A stretch of 64,000 nt of DNA from Mesostigma viride (lineage: Eukaryota; Streptophyta; Mesostigmatophyceae; Mesostigmatales; Mesostigmataceae). The notes under the pieces are model-generated. The model was not told the DNA's origin. It worked only from the letters and a program-made list of their open reading frames with translations, and searched no databases. A program made the translations under genes and the position numbers. The DNA lies in assembly GCA_009746045.1 (NCBI GenBank), contig RPFO01000240.1, positions 188,001-252,000 of the forward strand, in the 5' to 3' direction. Shown here piece after piece: positions 33,863 through 43,408 of this stretch. How positions within the stretch are numbered: the stretch's first letter is position 1; the number at the start of each line of letters is the position of its first letter.

Positions 33863-34592
33863 TGTAACAGAATAAAATGGTGGTCTCTGCTCCACTAAAT
33901 GCACAGATCTTTTACCTCCTGTCATTAAAGACAGAACGGACTTATCAAACCCCAAGAGACAGGGGAGATTCCTAGCACTCTCCAGGAATCGTAGAGGGTG
34001 GTCGTTTCCCGTCTAGAGGCCTCTCCTACGAGACGGTACTTACGCGATAGAGAGCGGTGGTCCCCTTTTGGTCGGGCGTCTCTCTGCTTGTTCATACAGA
34101 CACAAGACTTCCTGTCTATCGGATATGGCTGTCCAATAACAGGGCCTGAAGTGAGCATGTTTGGTTATTAGAAATAACTTCACATAATTGGGGGTATCCG
34201 CCTGATGGCTATGGTGACAAACAGGCAAAGCTTATGTCCCCGCCGACACAGAGGAGTCCAACGCAATCCTACAGGTCTCAGCCAATCAGAACACAGATGA
34301 ACCGGTAAGGTTCTCTCTCTGTATGCTTTACACCCCTAACTTACGAAAGATACTAACTGACATCAGTCAGATTACACATAGATTCCAAGGTACTGTCCCG
34401 TACCGTCCAGGGCCCAACACAAAGGACCATCAAAAGGGCACTCCGCATATAAGTCCCAAAAAGTCAAGTCAGGCCAGGAATCATAACACTTTGGCCGTAC
34501 AAAGGACTCGGCCATTTACACTGAACGCTGAACTACAAGTTCGCGTCCACTTGGATGTAACAGTATACACACTGTCAGAAAATACTGTTACA
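33863..34592 (-). repeat. LARD LTR 3
   Basis: 730 bp outer 5' LTR of the dimer, directly abutting the GypM methyltransferase codons and the right CAAGA duplication. Confidence 0.93.
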
Positions 34593-37500
34593 CAAGAGTC
34601 CAACGACTCGAAGCAGATCCCAAAACAACCCGCTCCTAGGATCCGCAAGCCCGCGTCCTACGCCGGCCTGACTCAGCCCTTGACATTCCCAGCCCGCGAG
34701 GACGAGGTCTATCCTCTTGTGCCGCCTCAAAAGGCCTCGCACATGAACCTCCCCAATGGCACGGATATCCTGAGGGCACTCCCCAAAGGGATCTGTCCAC
34801 GCAGACGGAGGAAACTGGGATGGATACAGGGCAGCCAACTGGGCACAGTGATGCCTATACACTGCCCGAGCGGTAGGAGACGGCTCTACGGCGATCAACG
34901 TGTGGCACGTACCGCCTGCAGCGAGAAAGCCAGCCAGCCCCCCTCCCATCCCAGCAAACAATTCTAGCAATACAACCCCCTCGGACAAGACCCGCGACTC
35001 TGCCACAACATCGGCACAGAAGTTACCTTCCGTTGTCGCGACAGCCACTTGGGACTGCGATTGCCGCGGGAGATGAGCGAGTTGTTGCTGCCGCACCGCG
35101 TTGGTGACGTGCTGTCGCAAAAGGGCCTGCCGCGCTTGCGGCTGCTGTCGCGCCGCCCACGTGCTCTGCAATGAGGCCCGTCCCACCAGCGCTGTTGGGA
35201 TGCATGGTCGATGCTTATCACGCACAGCCCCCCCAGCTGCCGTGACCTCCCCCATCCGGACCTCCACCACCGCGTCGTGCGAGCCAGCCTCGACCCGGTT
35301 GACCGTCGAGACACGCACTGCCCCAGTGTCCGAGCTGTAGCAGCTCACTGGGATGCTTGCTTGGCGCATGGCGTCACCGTCTCTGTCAACGATGTACACC
35401 GCGCGGCCTTCCCACATGCGTACCTCGAGCCGCATGGGAAACATGACCTCCATGCCGACCAGCACGTCATACGATGACTGCTCGGTCACAAGGGCATTCA
35501 CAGGGATGCAGGCCATGTCGGATGGCCTGAGCGGGTTGAGGATGACCATTACCTGGACCGCAGTCATGGCAAAGGGTTTAGCGGCAGGGCCCTGCCAGCC
35601 CGCCACGGACACATGACTGTCCCGCAGCCCGCCATTCTCCCTGGTTAGGTTGAGCAACTGGGCCAGCCGAGCACTGATGACGAGTGGCTGGGCCCCGCTG
35701 TCCAGTTTCACGACCAATTCATGGTCAGTACTATAGACCACGTTGCTCAGGGGCTCCCCGTGCCCCTGCGCCTGAAACGCCATTGCTGGCTCACCATCCG
35801 GATATGAGGTGACAGTGGGTGCCCTAGGCACTACGCACGCCCGCTGCGCGTTGTCCAAGACACCATGAGCGACATGACCCACGACTACCGAAGCCGATGC
35901 AGGGCGATGCCCAACAAATGTGGCTGTCTCAGCGTTGTGTAACCTACGGGCGTCCATTGTGTCAGCGTACCGCTGTACCTCTGACGCATGCGACCCGAGC
36001 ACCTCCACGGCCCGCTGACCGAACCACTCGACCACTTGCCGGGGAGTGTATGCCGGCGTGTCCACGACCGACGGCATAGGGTATAATGGCAACAACCTGC
36101 GCCGCTGCTCTGCCCCAGCAGGATTGTCGTGTTCCAGGGTGGAGCCGGTCCGAGCGGGAGCCATGCGAAAGGACTGAGGCAACTGCCCCACAGTCTCACT
36201 TGGCTGCCCCACCTGAAACGACGGTGGTGCACGTGCTTGCTTCCCGCGCGCGCCAACTGCGTGGATGTCCAACGCCATCACGTCGGCTGGCCGCCAGAAT
36301 TCCTCGTCCCTGTATTGAACCTGCGATCCCCCATCCTCCCTTTCACGCCCCCCCGCCTCGCCCGTCGGCTGAATGATGACCACCCCCGCGTCCACCTTCT
36401 TGTCCTCCACGTCCGCAAAGTGCACCCCCGGCGCTGGGCACTGCCCCGCCAGATGGGTGCGGACCGTTGCCGGGTGTGACTTCTTACACGCCTTGGGACA
36501 ATCACGTTTGATGTGCCCATCCTGACCGCACAGGAAGCAGCCCGATTTGCGCGCATCCGTCCTACCCGTCTGTGAGGACGTGCCCCCCCCAGCTCGCGTC
36601 GGCGGAACGGCAGCGTCCTTGTTGCCGCCAGCGGCGTTACCCTGGGTTGCATCATGCGATGAGGCGTTGCGAGACCCCCCTTGGTTCCTGCTAGCACCGT
36701 GGCCGCCTTGCGGGCGCGCTTGTCTTGTGGCAGACGACTCACCCGACTTGGCCTTGGTCAGCGCGTCGACCTTGGCCTGCAGCTCGGCCACCACCGTGCT
36801 TACCGAGATCCGGCCTTGCGCGTGTCGTCGCATCATGGCCCTGACCTCAATGCACAGTGACCGCAATCGCCACGGCTGGCCGTTGGGCGGCGTGGGCAGC
36901 TCCATCTCCTTGGAGCCTAGCGCTTGCAGCCATTTCTGACACGCCAGCTTTTCGGACCAGTCCTCCACTTCGCCGGCGAACTCCATGAGGCGCTCGTAAG
37001 ATTGCTCCGGGGTTTCACCCTCGGCTATCTTGAAACTGCGCCACTCACGCTCTGCCTTGATGGTCTCCACCGGGTATTCCTGGCGAAGGAGGCCCCACAG
37101 TTCCTCGGCAGGGTCGACACCATACATGATGTTGTCATAGTCGGGCTGGCCACGCCCGTCGAAGCCGAACCACACGTCCGTGTGACGCGTGTACAGCGAG
37201 ACCTCTCTCCACTGCTCCACCAGCCTAGCCACTCGCCTCAGCGTAAGGCCGTGAAAGAAGAAATGCATGTTGTTCATGACAAACTCATGCATTACAGCGC
37301 CTTGCGTAGTCATGTATTGCAGATCAATCCATGACTTGTACGCGTTGTAGGCCTGCGCCAGCGTGGCCAGATTGCCGGTTGTGGAGAACTTCTCGCGCAT
37401 GTCCACCCGTGGTAGGGTGGGCATCTTCGCGCCTTCAGGTATGAGGCGCACCCTTTGCGGGTACTGCACCCCATCGGCATCCTCCGGCGGTCGCTGAGCT

Positions 37501-38258
37501 GCGCGTCCCTGCGCCAGCGTGCTTGGGCGTGCTGCCTCCCGTACTCGGAAAGCCAGCGGCGTGGTTATGTCCTCCATGGGCGGAATGCGCCCGATTGGCA
37601 CACTTGACCACCGTGCAGTCGACCCGCCGGTCAGCGCCCCACCGCCTCGCCCAAACGGAATTGAGACCCCGCCTGGCAGCATGCGTCCTGGTGCACCCCT
37701 GCGTGGGTCCATCGCGCGCGCCAGCCCTGCCCCGTTCTCCTCGTGCAATCCGTCTCGAGCTTGATCGAAAGGCAGGCGCCTGGGCGCCAGCGTATACTCG
37801 CCCCGTGGCTGACCATCCGCCTCACCAAGCAAGTCGTGTTGGGTTAGCGACCCAGCCAAAACCCCCGGTTCCATCGGAGCCCTTCCCGCCGCATTACCTG
37901 AGGTTGGCGGCTGGTCCCGCTCCCTCGGCTCCGCGGCAACACCACTTGGGCCCGGCATCGATGCCTGCCCGTCCCATGGTGTGGACTGCAGATGACGACC
38001 CTCTACGGCCACCAATCTGTCGGTCACTTCCCGCATCTGCAGCGCCAGTTGCTGCTGCAACTGTTGCGACTGTTGCTGCATCTGCGCTTGCATCTGCGCG
38101 AACAGCGCCACCATACTCAGCGGCGCTTCTTGGTCGCGACTCTCACCCACTGCGGGTACGGCGGGAGGAATTCCGCCATTCGACCCCGGAGCGGACGTGT
38201 TGGCATCTGCTCTATTTGCATCCGCCATGGCTCGAGTCTGCGCTCGCGTCAGTGGCAT
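34593..38258 (-). CDS. gag: GypM polyprotein, N-terminal part: Gag, protease, methyltransferase start
   Basis: 1,222 codons from the ATG at 38258 to the LARD insertion; the frame is also open slightly upstream but without an ATG. The first ~90 residues include a Gln-rich segment suggesting a coiled coil. Gag continues to a CCHC zinc knuckle CFLCGQDGHIKRDC (about residue 575). A protease follows with KLDSGAQPLVIS (about residue 850) and YDVLVGMEV. The C-terminal ~130 residues start a C5-cytosine methyltransferase: LELFAGMGGGLAGF (motif I, about residue 1095), IAVEPSPTA, and WECQGLSQAG (motif IV, about residue 1190), where the usual Pro before the catalytic Cys is Glu. LARD inserted 25 codons later; the frame then ends within LARD after five foreign codons. 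Confidence 0.92.
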
Positions 38259-38493
38259 GCACCAGCTGACCGATGGGCAAAACAAGAACCAACAAGCCTA
38301 GGTTAGCCTGCCAGAAAAAGACAAGAGCCAGCAAATTCTGGCTAGTTCTATTTTCTTAAAATCTGTCTCAAGACACTTCCTTTACAAACTGTCAGCCAGG
38401 CCGTTCCCTGTACTGCTGATGGTTGATAAACACTAAAGCCAACGTCTTGGCTTCGAACAGGAGGAAGCAGACTACCGAGTAGTCTCTTCGAGT
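38259..38493 (-). promoter_or_regulatory. GypM 5' leader
   Basis: 235 bp between arm A1 and the Gag start codon. No TGG-type primer-binding site adjoins A1. The sequence next to A1 (minus strand ACTCGAAGAGACTAC) also occurs within arm A near 16089-16103 in the opposite strand sense, and a GTTCGA string lies further in. How first-strand synthesis is primed is therefore unclear. Confidence 0.45.
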
Positions 38494-39658
38494 AAAGAAA
38501 GGAGGGTTCTCAGCCGAGGACAAGGAATTGTCCCTCGTGCCTGATGACCACCTTAATGCTTTTTCCTCCCCTGATATAGAACAATGTTTTCACAACACAC
38601 ACTTTGCACAGTCTGATGATGAAGCCGCACATGCGGAATTTATTGAGAAAGTTAATACAATTACAACACGTTGATAGTCTCAATATCGATGCACTCCATG
38701 CTCACGAGCCCGCAGTTAGGCAGCGCTCCATGACATGCTACCGGCCTTGCTCCCAAGGAAAGGGAGAAACACGAAGGCCACTAACGAGAGACTCGAAGAG
38801 ACTACACGCTACGTGAGAGTCCTCTTCGACTATGAACCAAACCATTCGTCATGCCACACGCATGACACACGCCACACTTGTCAGTCCAGCCAGGAATGCC
38901 AAAACTATCTTGCTGCCTGAACCATGCAAACAGAAACCGCATTCCAGTTGCCGTCCTGGCTTACTACCACACATGCCAACAAAAACAGGAAGGCATCCCG
39001 ACAAATCTAAATTGCTACCCTGTTGCCGATCTCATCTCCTAGAGGCTCCGGCATTTCTGTCCCTGGGAATGTCCGGCATTTAGTCACGACCACCAAGGTC
39101 GAAGCATAATATCCTTCAAACAATCTGCACGCTCACACCTTGCGTGTGAGTGGCCCAGCAAACATTGCTTCTAATCTTTCCTTTCTAGAAGAAATCCCTT
39201 TGTAGGGCTGCCAGCGATTTCGCATTCATTCCAGCGATCTGGCTCCGCACCGCAAATTGTCCTTTTCCATTTTCTGTCCAGTCCTCATAACGTTGACCCG
39301 CTATTCTACACCACAAAGACACCTGGCCTGTCAATAGCCTCGGCGCTGTTGAAGTCCAGCAGTCCAGCTCCAGCTCCAGCTCCAGCTCCAGCTGTCCACT
39401 ATAACTCGCGTATGATCCTCTCGACGCTGCGCACTTGTGCTGCCGTCCGCTCAAGTACGTCAGTGCTGCGCGCCCAGCCGTGCCTGGCCCGGCGCGCGCG
39501 CACGTGCACTTTCGTCCGCTCTTATGCTGCAAGTGCTAGTGTCCCCCCCCCGGTCACTAGCCTTTGTCGAAAATGCGCAGAAAACAAATTCCTTGCGCAC
39601 GTCACCGGTATTGTGCATAATAGTGGGCGCCCGGATGACATAGCTCGCGTCCGTGACA
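38494..39658 (-). repeat. GypM repeat arm A1 (5')
   Basis: 1,165 bp direct repeat of A2. It forms the outer 5' end of the element (minus strand TGTCACGGAC). No copy of the 141 bp B arm adjoins it on either side, so the 5' repeat is A only while the 3' end carries B-A-B. Confidence 0.9.
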
Positions 39659-39662
39659 CTTC
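39659..39662. repeat. GypM target site duplication, right
   Basis: CTTC matching 15659-15662, immediately after the ...CCGTGACA end of arm A1. Confidence 0.7.
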
Positions 39663-41079
39663 TCCTTGCTGGCTAGGCAAGTGTGGGTAGCTGCCTGCAT
39701 GGACTAGTGTACTCTGTTCCTGCTGGTGTTGCCTGCTGTGCTTGTTGATGCCAGTGTGATGGTGCTGATGGGACTGTGCTGTTACTGCTGCTTACATTAT
39801 GGGGCAACTGGTTGCTAGTGGGTGTCTAGTGCTGGCACGTGATAATGCAACTTAGTAGTTGTTACTGCTGCGAGTGGTGCCTGCAACTAGGTAAATGTGA
39901 CTGAATTATAAAACTGCAACTAGTGCTGAAAACAACGTGGGGGTTAGTGAGCACCCTCCGTAGTGTGGTGTGCAGCTGTGTCAGCAGGCTGGCCTTGAGA
40001 GCAGGACCCAGGGAATGTTCCCTTTTTTCTTGGAAACTTGGAGCATGGCAAGCTCTGGGCTCTTGAAGTGATGACCGTTTAAAAAGAATTCCGGTTTAAA
40101 AGAATGCGCCCAAAAGAATGTTGATGCCACGCGAAATGGTGCCGGTACAAAAGAAAGACCGGTTCTCATGAAAAATTCTTGAGGTAAACAGCTCCGCCGA
40201 TTTCTCGTCGATGCTCACGGCTCGCGCGGCTCAGTGGGAGCCCGTCAGTGACCCCGCGCCGATTGAACGCACTGCACTCGGCCAAAAAATGTGCTGCCAG
40301 GTTAAAAATCACTGGCGATGCCTGGAACCAGAGCCGGCACCTTTTGAGTGCCAGGCTTCAGCGCCGACGTCCCCATCGCCGAAATGTTGGCGTTTGATCA
40401 GTTTCGGGCATATATAAGTATGCCCTTTGTCCTGGAGGAGTTTGGGGCCATGGGGCCCCTGACCTCCGCCTTCTTCAAGGAGTGTTGCCGGCTCCGGGAG
40501 GACCGGCTGGACCTGGAGGGCCAGCGGGCCTCATGGTCGGCGCGGACCTGGACGTCATATTGGCGTCAGCGCTTGTCGGTGGCGCTGACTCGGGCCATGG
40601 CTGACATCATGCTCCTCCGTACGCGGGCTGATTTTGCGGTGCAGCAGGGTTATTAGGTTCCTCCCGTTAGGAGTTTCCATTGGTCTTATCGTAGTATAGA
40701 GATTTGACATGGCTCTGTATAGAGGTTTATAGCTGGGCGTTTGCTTTGGTTTGAGTGATTTCACTCTGCTGTAAGTAATTATATTATTAATATATAAGTA
40801 TAAAAGCGTAGATCTGGCCTGCGCACCGGAGCTTGGGAAATTCTTGACGGATTTTAGCGACGGTAGGTGTCACCCCGAATATTTGGTGTTACCACACGTT
40901 GAAGTAAGTCGATTGAAAGCCTTGAATTTCACGGTAGCATCTGCGCCATAATCATGGTCGTATCAAGTACAAGAATTCGACCAAGCTGCTCCGTATATGA
41001 AAATATAAACTATGATCAAGGCGCTCAATAAAATGTGAGCTGCCGCTTAGAGGTTGGTTAATTCCGTTGAAAGATCTCG
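39663..41079. other. Unassigned DNA right of GypM
   Basis: Flanking DNA of GypM. The first ~300 bp share the CTG/GCTGGT-rich character of the left flank. If the LTR at 41099-41587 belongs to a minus-strand element, this stretch would be its leader and Gag region, but no Gag-like frame is visible on that strand. A plus-strand frame at 40348-40656 is listed separately. Confidence 0.4.
40348..40656 (+). CDS. Unrecognised 102-residue ORF
   Basis: Plus-strand frame from an ATG at 40348 to a TAG at 40654-40656. The translation is well-mixed and protein-like, with charged helices (ECCRLREDRLDLEGQRAS, RAMADIMLLRTRADF) and no low complexity. I do not recognise the family. Some ATGs lie upstream in another frame, so it may be the 3' end of a longer, decayed retrotransposon ORF. 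Nothing in the immediate context shows a promoter or partner gene. Confidence 0.3.
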   Translation: MPGFSADVPIAEMLAFDQFRAYISMPFVLEEFGAMGPLTSAFFKECCRLREDRLDLEGQRASWSARTWTSYWRQRLSVALTRAMADIMLLRTRADFAVQQGY

Positions 41080-41098
41080 CCCCGGACCTCCGATACCA
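41080..41098 (-). promoter_or_regulatory. Primer-binding site (initiator tRNA-Met type)
   Basis: On the minus strand TGGTATCGGAGG directly follows the LTR end TTTAACA. It resembles the TGGTATCAGAGC primer-binding site complementary to the 3' end of initiator tRNA-Met in many LTR elements, which sets the orientation of the adjacent LTR. Confidence 0.65.
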
Positions 41099-41587
41099 TG
41101 TTAAAGGCATGTGTGATTATTATGGGAACTTAATGTGTAGGCGTATTCGCACTTATCATTCATCAAATCAAGAGGACGAGACTCTCGTCCTCGGACCAAT
41201 TTCACCTAGGTCTGCCACTACGCTGGCAAGGGGCGCCGACATGGCGCCGACCTTCCAAAGCATGCAGTCCACACAAGATCCTCGGGTCGACATCGACCCT
41301 TGCCTACAGAATCCACGCATGAGTACAATATCTCAACTAGCTATAAAGTACGCAGCGCGGCGCGACTGCACTGCCCCTAGAAGATACACGCATACAACAA
41401 CCTAGGCCCAAAAATAACTGGTCCGAATCGCCCAAACTGTCATAGTTCCATACAAAAGTCCTGACCAAGGGACCAATCCCAAATTAAGTCCCGAAATGAG
41501 TCCCAAAGTCCTACGGACTATGACAACAAGTCAAACTACATAATTTATTCCATTGTTACGTCCGTCCAAAAGGGCCGGGACGTAACA
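41099..41587 (-). repeat. LTR of an otherwise unidentified element
   Basis: 489 bp, on the minus strand TGTTACGTCC...GCCTTTAACA, with a primer-binding site directly after it. The TGTTACG start resembles the GypF LTR start. A partial match lies at 14544-14578. No full second LTR is in the window, so this is a solo LTR with residual leader or the 5' LTR of an element broken up by GypM and other insertions. Confidence 0.6.
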
Positions 41588-42040
41588 AGGGAGAGGGAGA
41601 GGAGGATGCGGAATTAATGGGAGCCGGGGATGACTGGTAGATGAGACGGTGCCATCTACCAGCGCATGGAATGAAGTGGTACACAAGTTTGCTCATGGTT
41701 ATCGGCAAGTAGAGCATGCACGCCTGGCCTAGTTGCATTTAAATCAATGAGTTGAGTTTGGAGAGGCTGCATTTTGCTTGGATGAAGAATGTGTTAGCAT
41801 GGCCAAACTTTTATGGCTTGTTGCCAAATCCTCTTGGGGTATGCAGTGTATACTAGCGGTGTGCAATTGCGAGGATTCCTGTCTTGTAGCGATGTGGCCT
41901 CTCACCCTGCAGCCTGGTTGATGTGTTGGCATGCAGCCACCCATCATTGGTCATCCGATCTGGTGTGATTTGCATTTGCACACCTTGTATTAAGGCCATG
42001 TCTTGTTATTTTTAATGTGTATATGCGAAAAGAGGCATAA
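41588..42040. other. Unassigned AT-rich DNA
   Basis: No coding signal or repeat was recognised between the LTR at 41099-41587 and the start of the satellite array. Confidence 0.4.
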
Positions 42041-42308
42041 TATGCTCATATATAGTGCTAGCAAATGTCACTACCTTTACCTATGCCTGACCTTACAAGT
42101 TGAGGATGGTCTAATGTAGTGGCAAACAGGTTATTTACAACAATTCACAGTTTTCTGACATAGTTTGAGGCAACTATTATACTTACCAAAATGCTTGAAA
42201 AAGGAAAATTTGTCACCATTTATGCTAGCAAACGTCACTATTTTGAGATCAAACTGGGCCCAAACTTGGCCCATGGTCTAATCTAGTGGTGTTCAGGTTG
42301 CTTCCAAC
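42041..42308. repeat. ~170 bp satellite array, left part
   Basis: The diagnostic string GCTAGCAAAYGTCACTA occurs at 42057 and 42224 (spacing 167). With GypF removed, the next occurrence (54289) falls 173 bp further, so the array continued across the insertion site. Monomers are AT-rich and nucleosome-sized. Confidence 0.85.
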
Positions 42309-42880
42309 TGTTACGTCGCGTAACAATTCGTTGTAGTTACGGACGTAAATTAGGTCCTTGGCCTCCGTTGATCCTAGGTTTACGTGTAGTTCTAGTTGGG
42401 ACCTGATTGTCCTCGTAACAGTACCGTGGTATATTGGGTGCCTTTGGGCGCCGCTCCGCGTACTTTATTAGTGGTCCTTATCCTTCGGTAGAATGTAGTG
42501 GACCGGCGTGCATCTGTGCACCTGCCTGTGTTTCTGTGTTTCTGCAGGCGAGGGCCAGGTCGGCCCGAGCCTGTTGGACCGTTGGTGACCATTTATGCAC
42601 GTTCCACTCCTTGTGTGGTCACTCGGCGTGTGTTAAATGAATTAACACATATTAGCTTGGGTCACGGCAGTTTAGTTGTGTTTCCTTCCTCTTTTCCTGG
42701 AGTAAACGGGTTTGATTAAATGGCCTATGGCATATTACAGTAGTACATATGTAAATGCATTGAGATCTGGCTTGTCTCGTTCGTCTTTCGCTAGGGGTGT
42801 AAATAGAAGCGGCCTCACTAGTTTAGGTAGTATCAGGACAGGTAGAGGTAGAGGTGGCGGCCGAGGCTTGCGGCGTAACA
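42309..42880 (+). repeat. GypF 5' LTR
   Basis: 572 bp direct repeat of 53624-54195. It starts TGTTACGTCGCGTAACA, a near-palindrome whose second arm repeats the LTR's own 3' end (GCGTAACA). One base (A) after the LTR, TGGACTCGGAGG is the probable primer-binding site. Confidence 0.92.
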
Positions 42881-43408
42881 ATGGACTCGGAGGTAGTTTA
42901 GATAGAGAGCGAGACGACGATCCTTTGCAACATACGTCATTGAATCAACCCTTCCGCGGCTGGGAAAATGAAGACGACACCTACTTGACAGGTAATGGGC
43001 GGGTCGCCTGCGAGCTAGGGGGGTAGTGCTGCCTGATTCAGGACACGCCCTGCCTAGAAGATAGACCTGCTCGAAGCGGAAAATCCTTTCGTAGATAGCT
43101 CCTTTTCCTCGTCTTGTTTTCCTTAGAAAGGTTGTTTACTGCCGTAGACAGTTGATGGTTTTGGTTCGACGATAGAGAGACGGCTAGCGTCTCGTAGATT
43201 ACACTTTTTCTGCATCTTGCCTGCTTTGTATTTAGACGACCCATCGCCGGACGCAGAATTCTTGAAACCGGATACTTACGACCACCTGGCGCTGGAAACC
43301 TCGTCCCTGCGTGCGTCGTCAATCTGGTTCGGTTTCAGACACCCGAGATAAGTCGCCTTCTCCTCGTTCTCCTCATTTGAATACTCAAGACCTACCAGGT
43401 GCGTTACC

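Larger units (their letters stand above)
21335..34592 (-). mobile_element. Tandem dimer of a non-coding LTR element (LARD type) inserted in GypM
   Basis: 13,258 bp unit: LTR (21335-22064), internal A (22065-27617), LTR (27618-28347), internal B (28348-33862), LTR (33863-34592). LTRs are 730 bp, start TGTAACAG, end CTGTTACA, and are nearly identical. The whole dimer is flanked by one 5 bp duplication, CAAGA (21330-21334, 34593-34597). Strand is set by a polypurine tract (minus-strand GGGGGGAGGAA before the LTRs at 22064 and 28347) and by TGGTAATCGGAGGTTTGA after the LTRs at 27618 and 33863. The internals hold no Gag or Pol, so mobilisation must use proteins supplied by another element. Confidence 0.92.
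15663..39658 (-). mobile_element. GypM: methyltransferase-bearing Ty3/gypsy element with split direct repeats
   Basis: Minus-strand gypsy element of 10,738 bp of its own sequence, split by the 13.3 kb LARD dimer. It reads TGTCAC...GCGACA and is flanked by CTTC (15659-15662, 39659-39662). In element order: A1 (39658-38494), leader, one large polyprotein frame (38258-34593 then 21329-17136), a G-rich polypurine tract (minus strand, 17115-17109), B1 (17108-16968), GC, A2 (16965-15804), B2 (15803-15663). A1 and A2 differ only by a 3 bp indel that I can see and B1 and B2 look identical, so the insertion is young. Encoding Gag, protease, a DNA methyltransferase, RT, RNase H, integrase and a PHD finger, it could in principle methylate its own or host DNA. 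Confidence 0.9.

Noticed and set aside
37523-38269. 248-residue plus-strand ORF opposite GypM Gag
   Set aside because: It is the shadow of the GC-rich Gag frame on the other strand; the minus-strand frame carries the zinc knuckle and protease motifs.
42392-42719. ORFs at 42392-42719 repeated at 53707-54034 as duplicated genes
   Set aside because: They lie inside the two GypF LTR copies and are repeated only because the LTRs are; no coding features.
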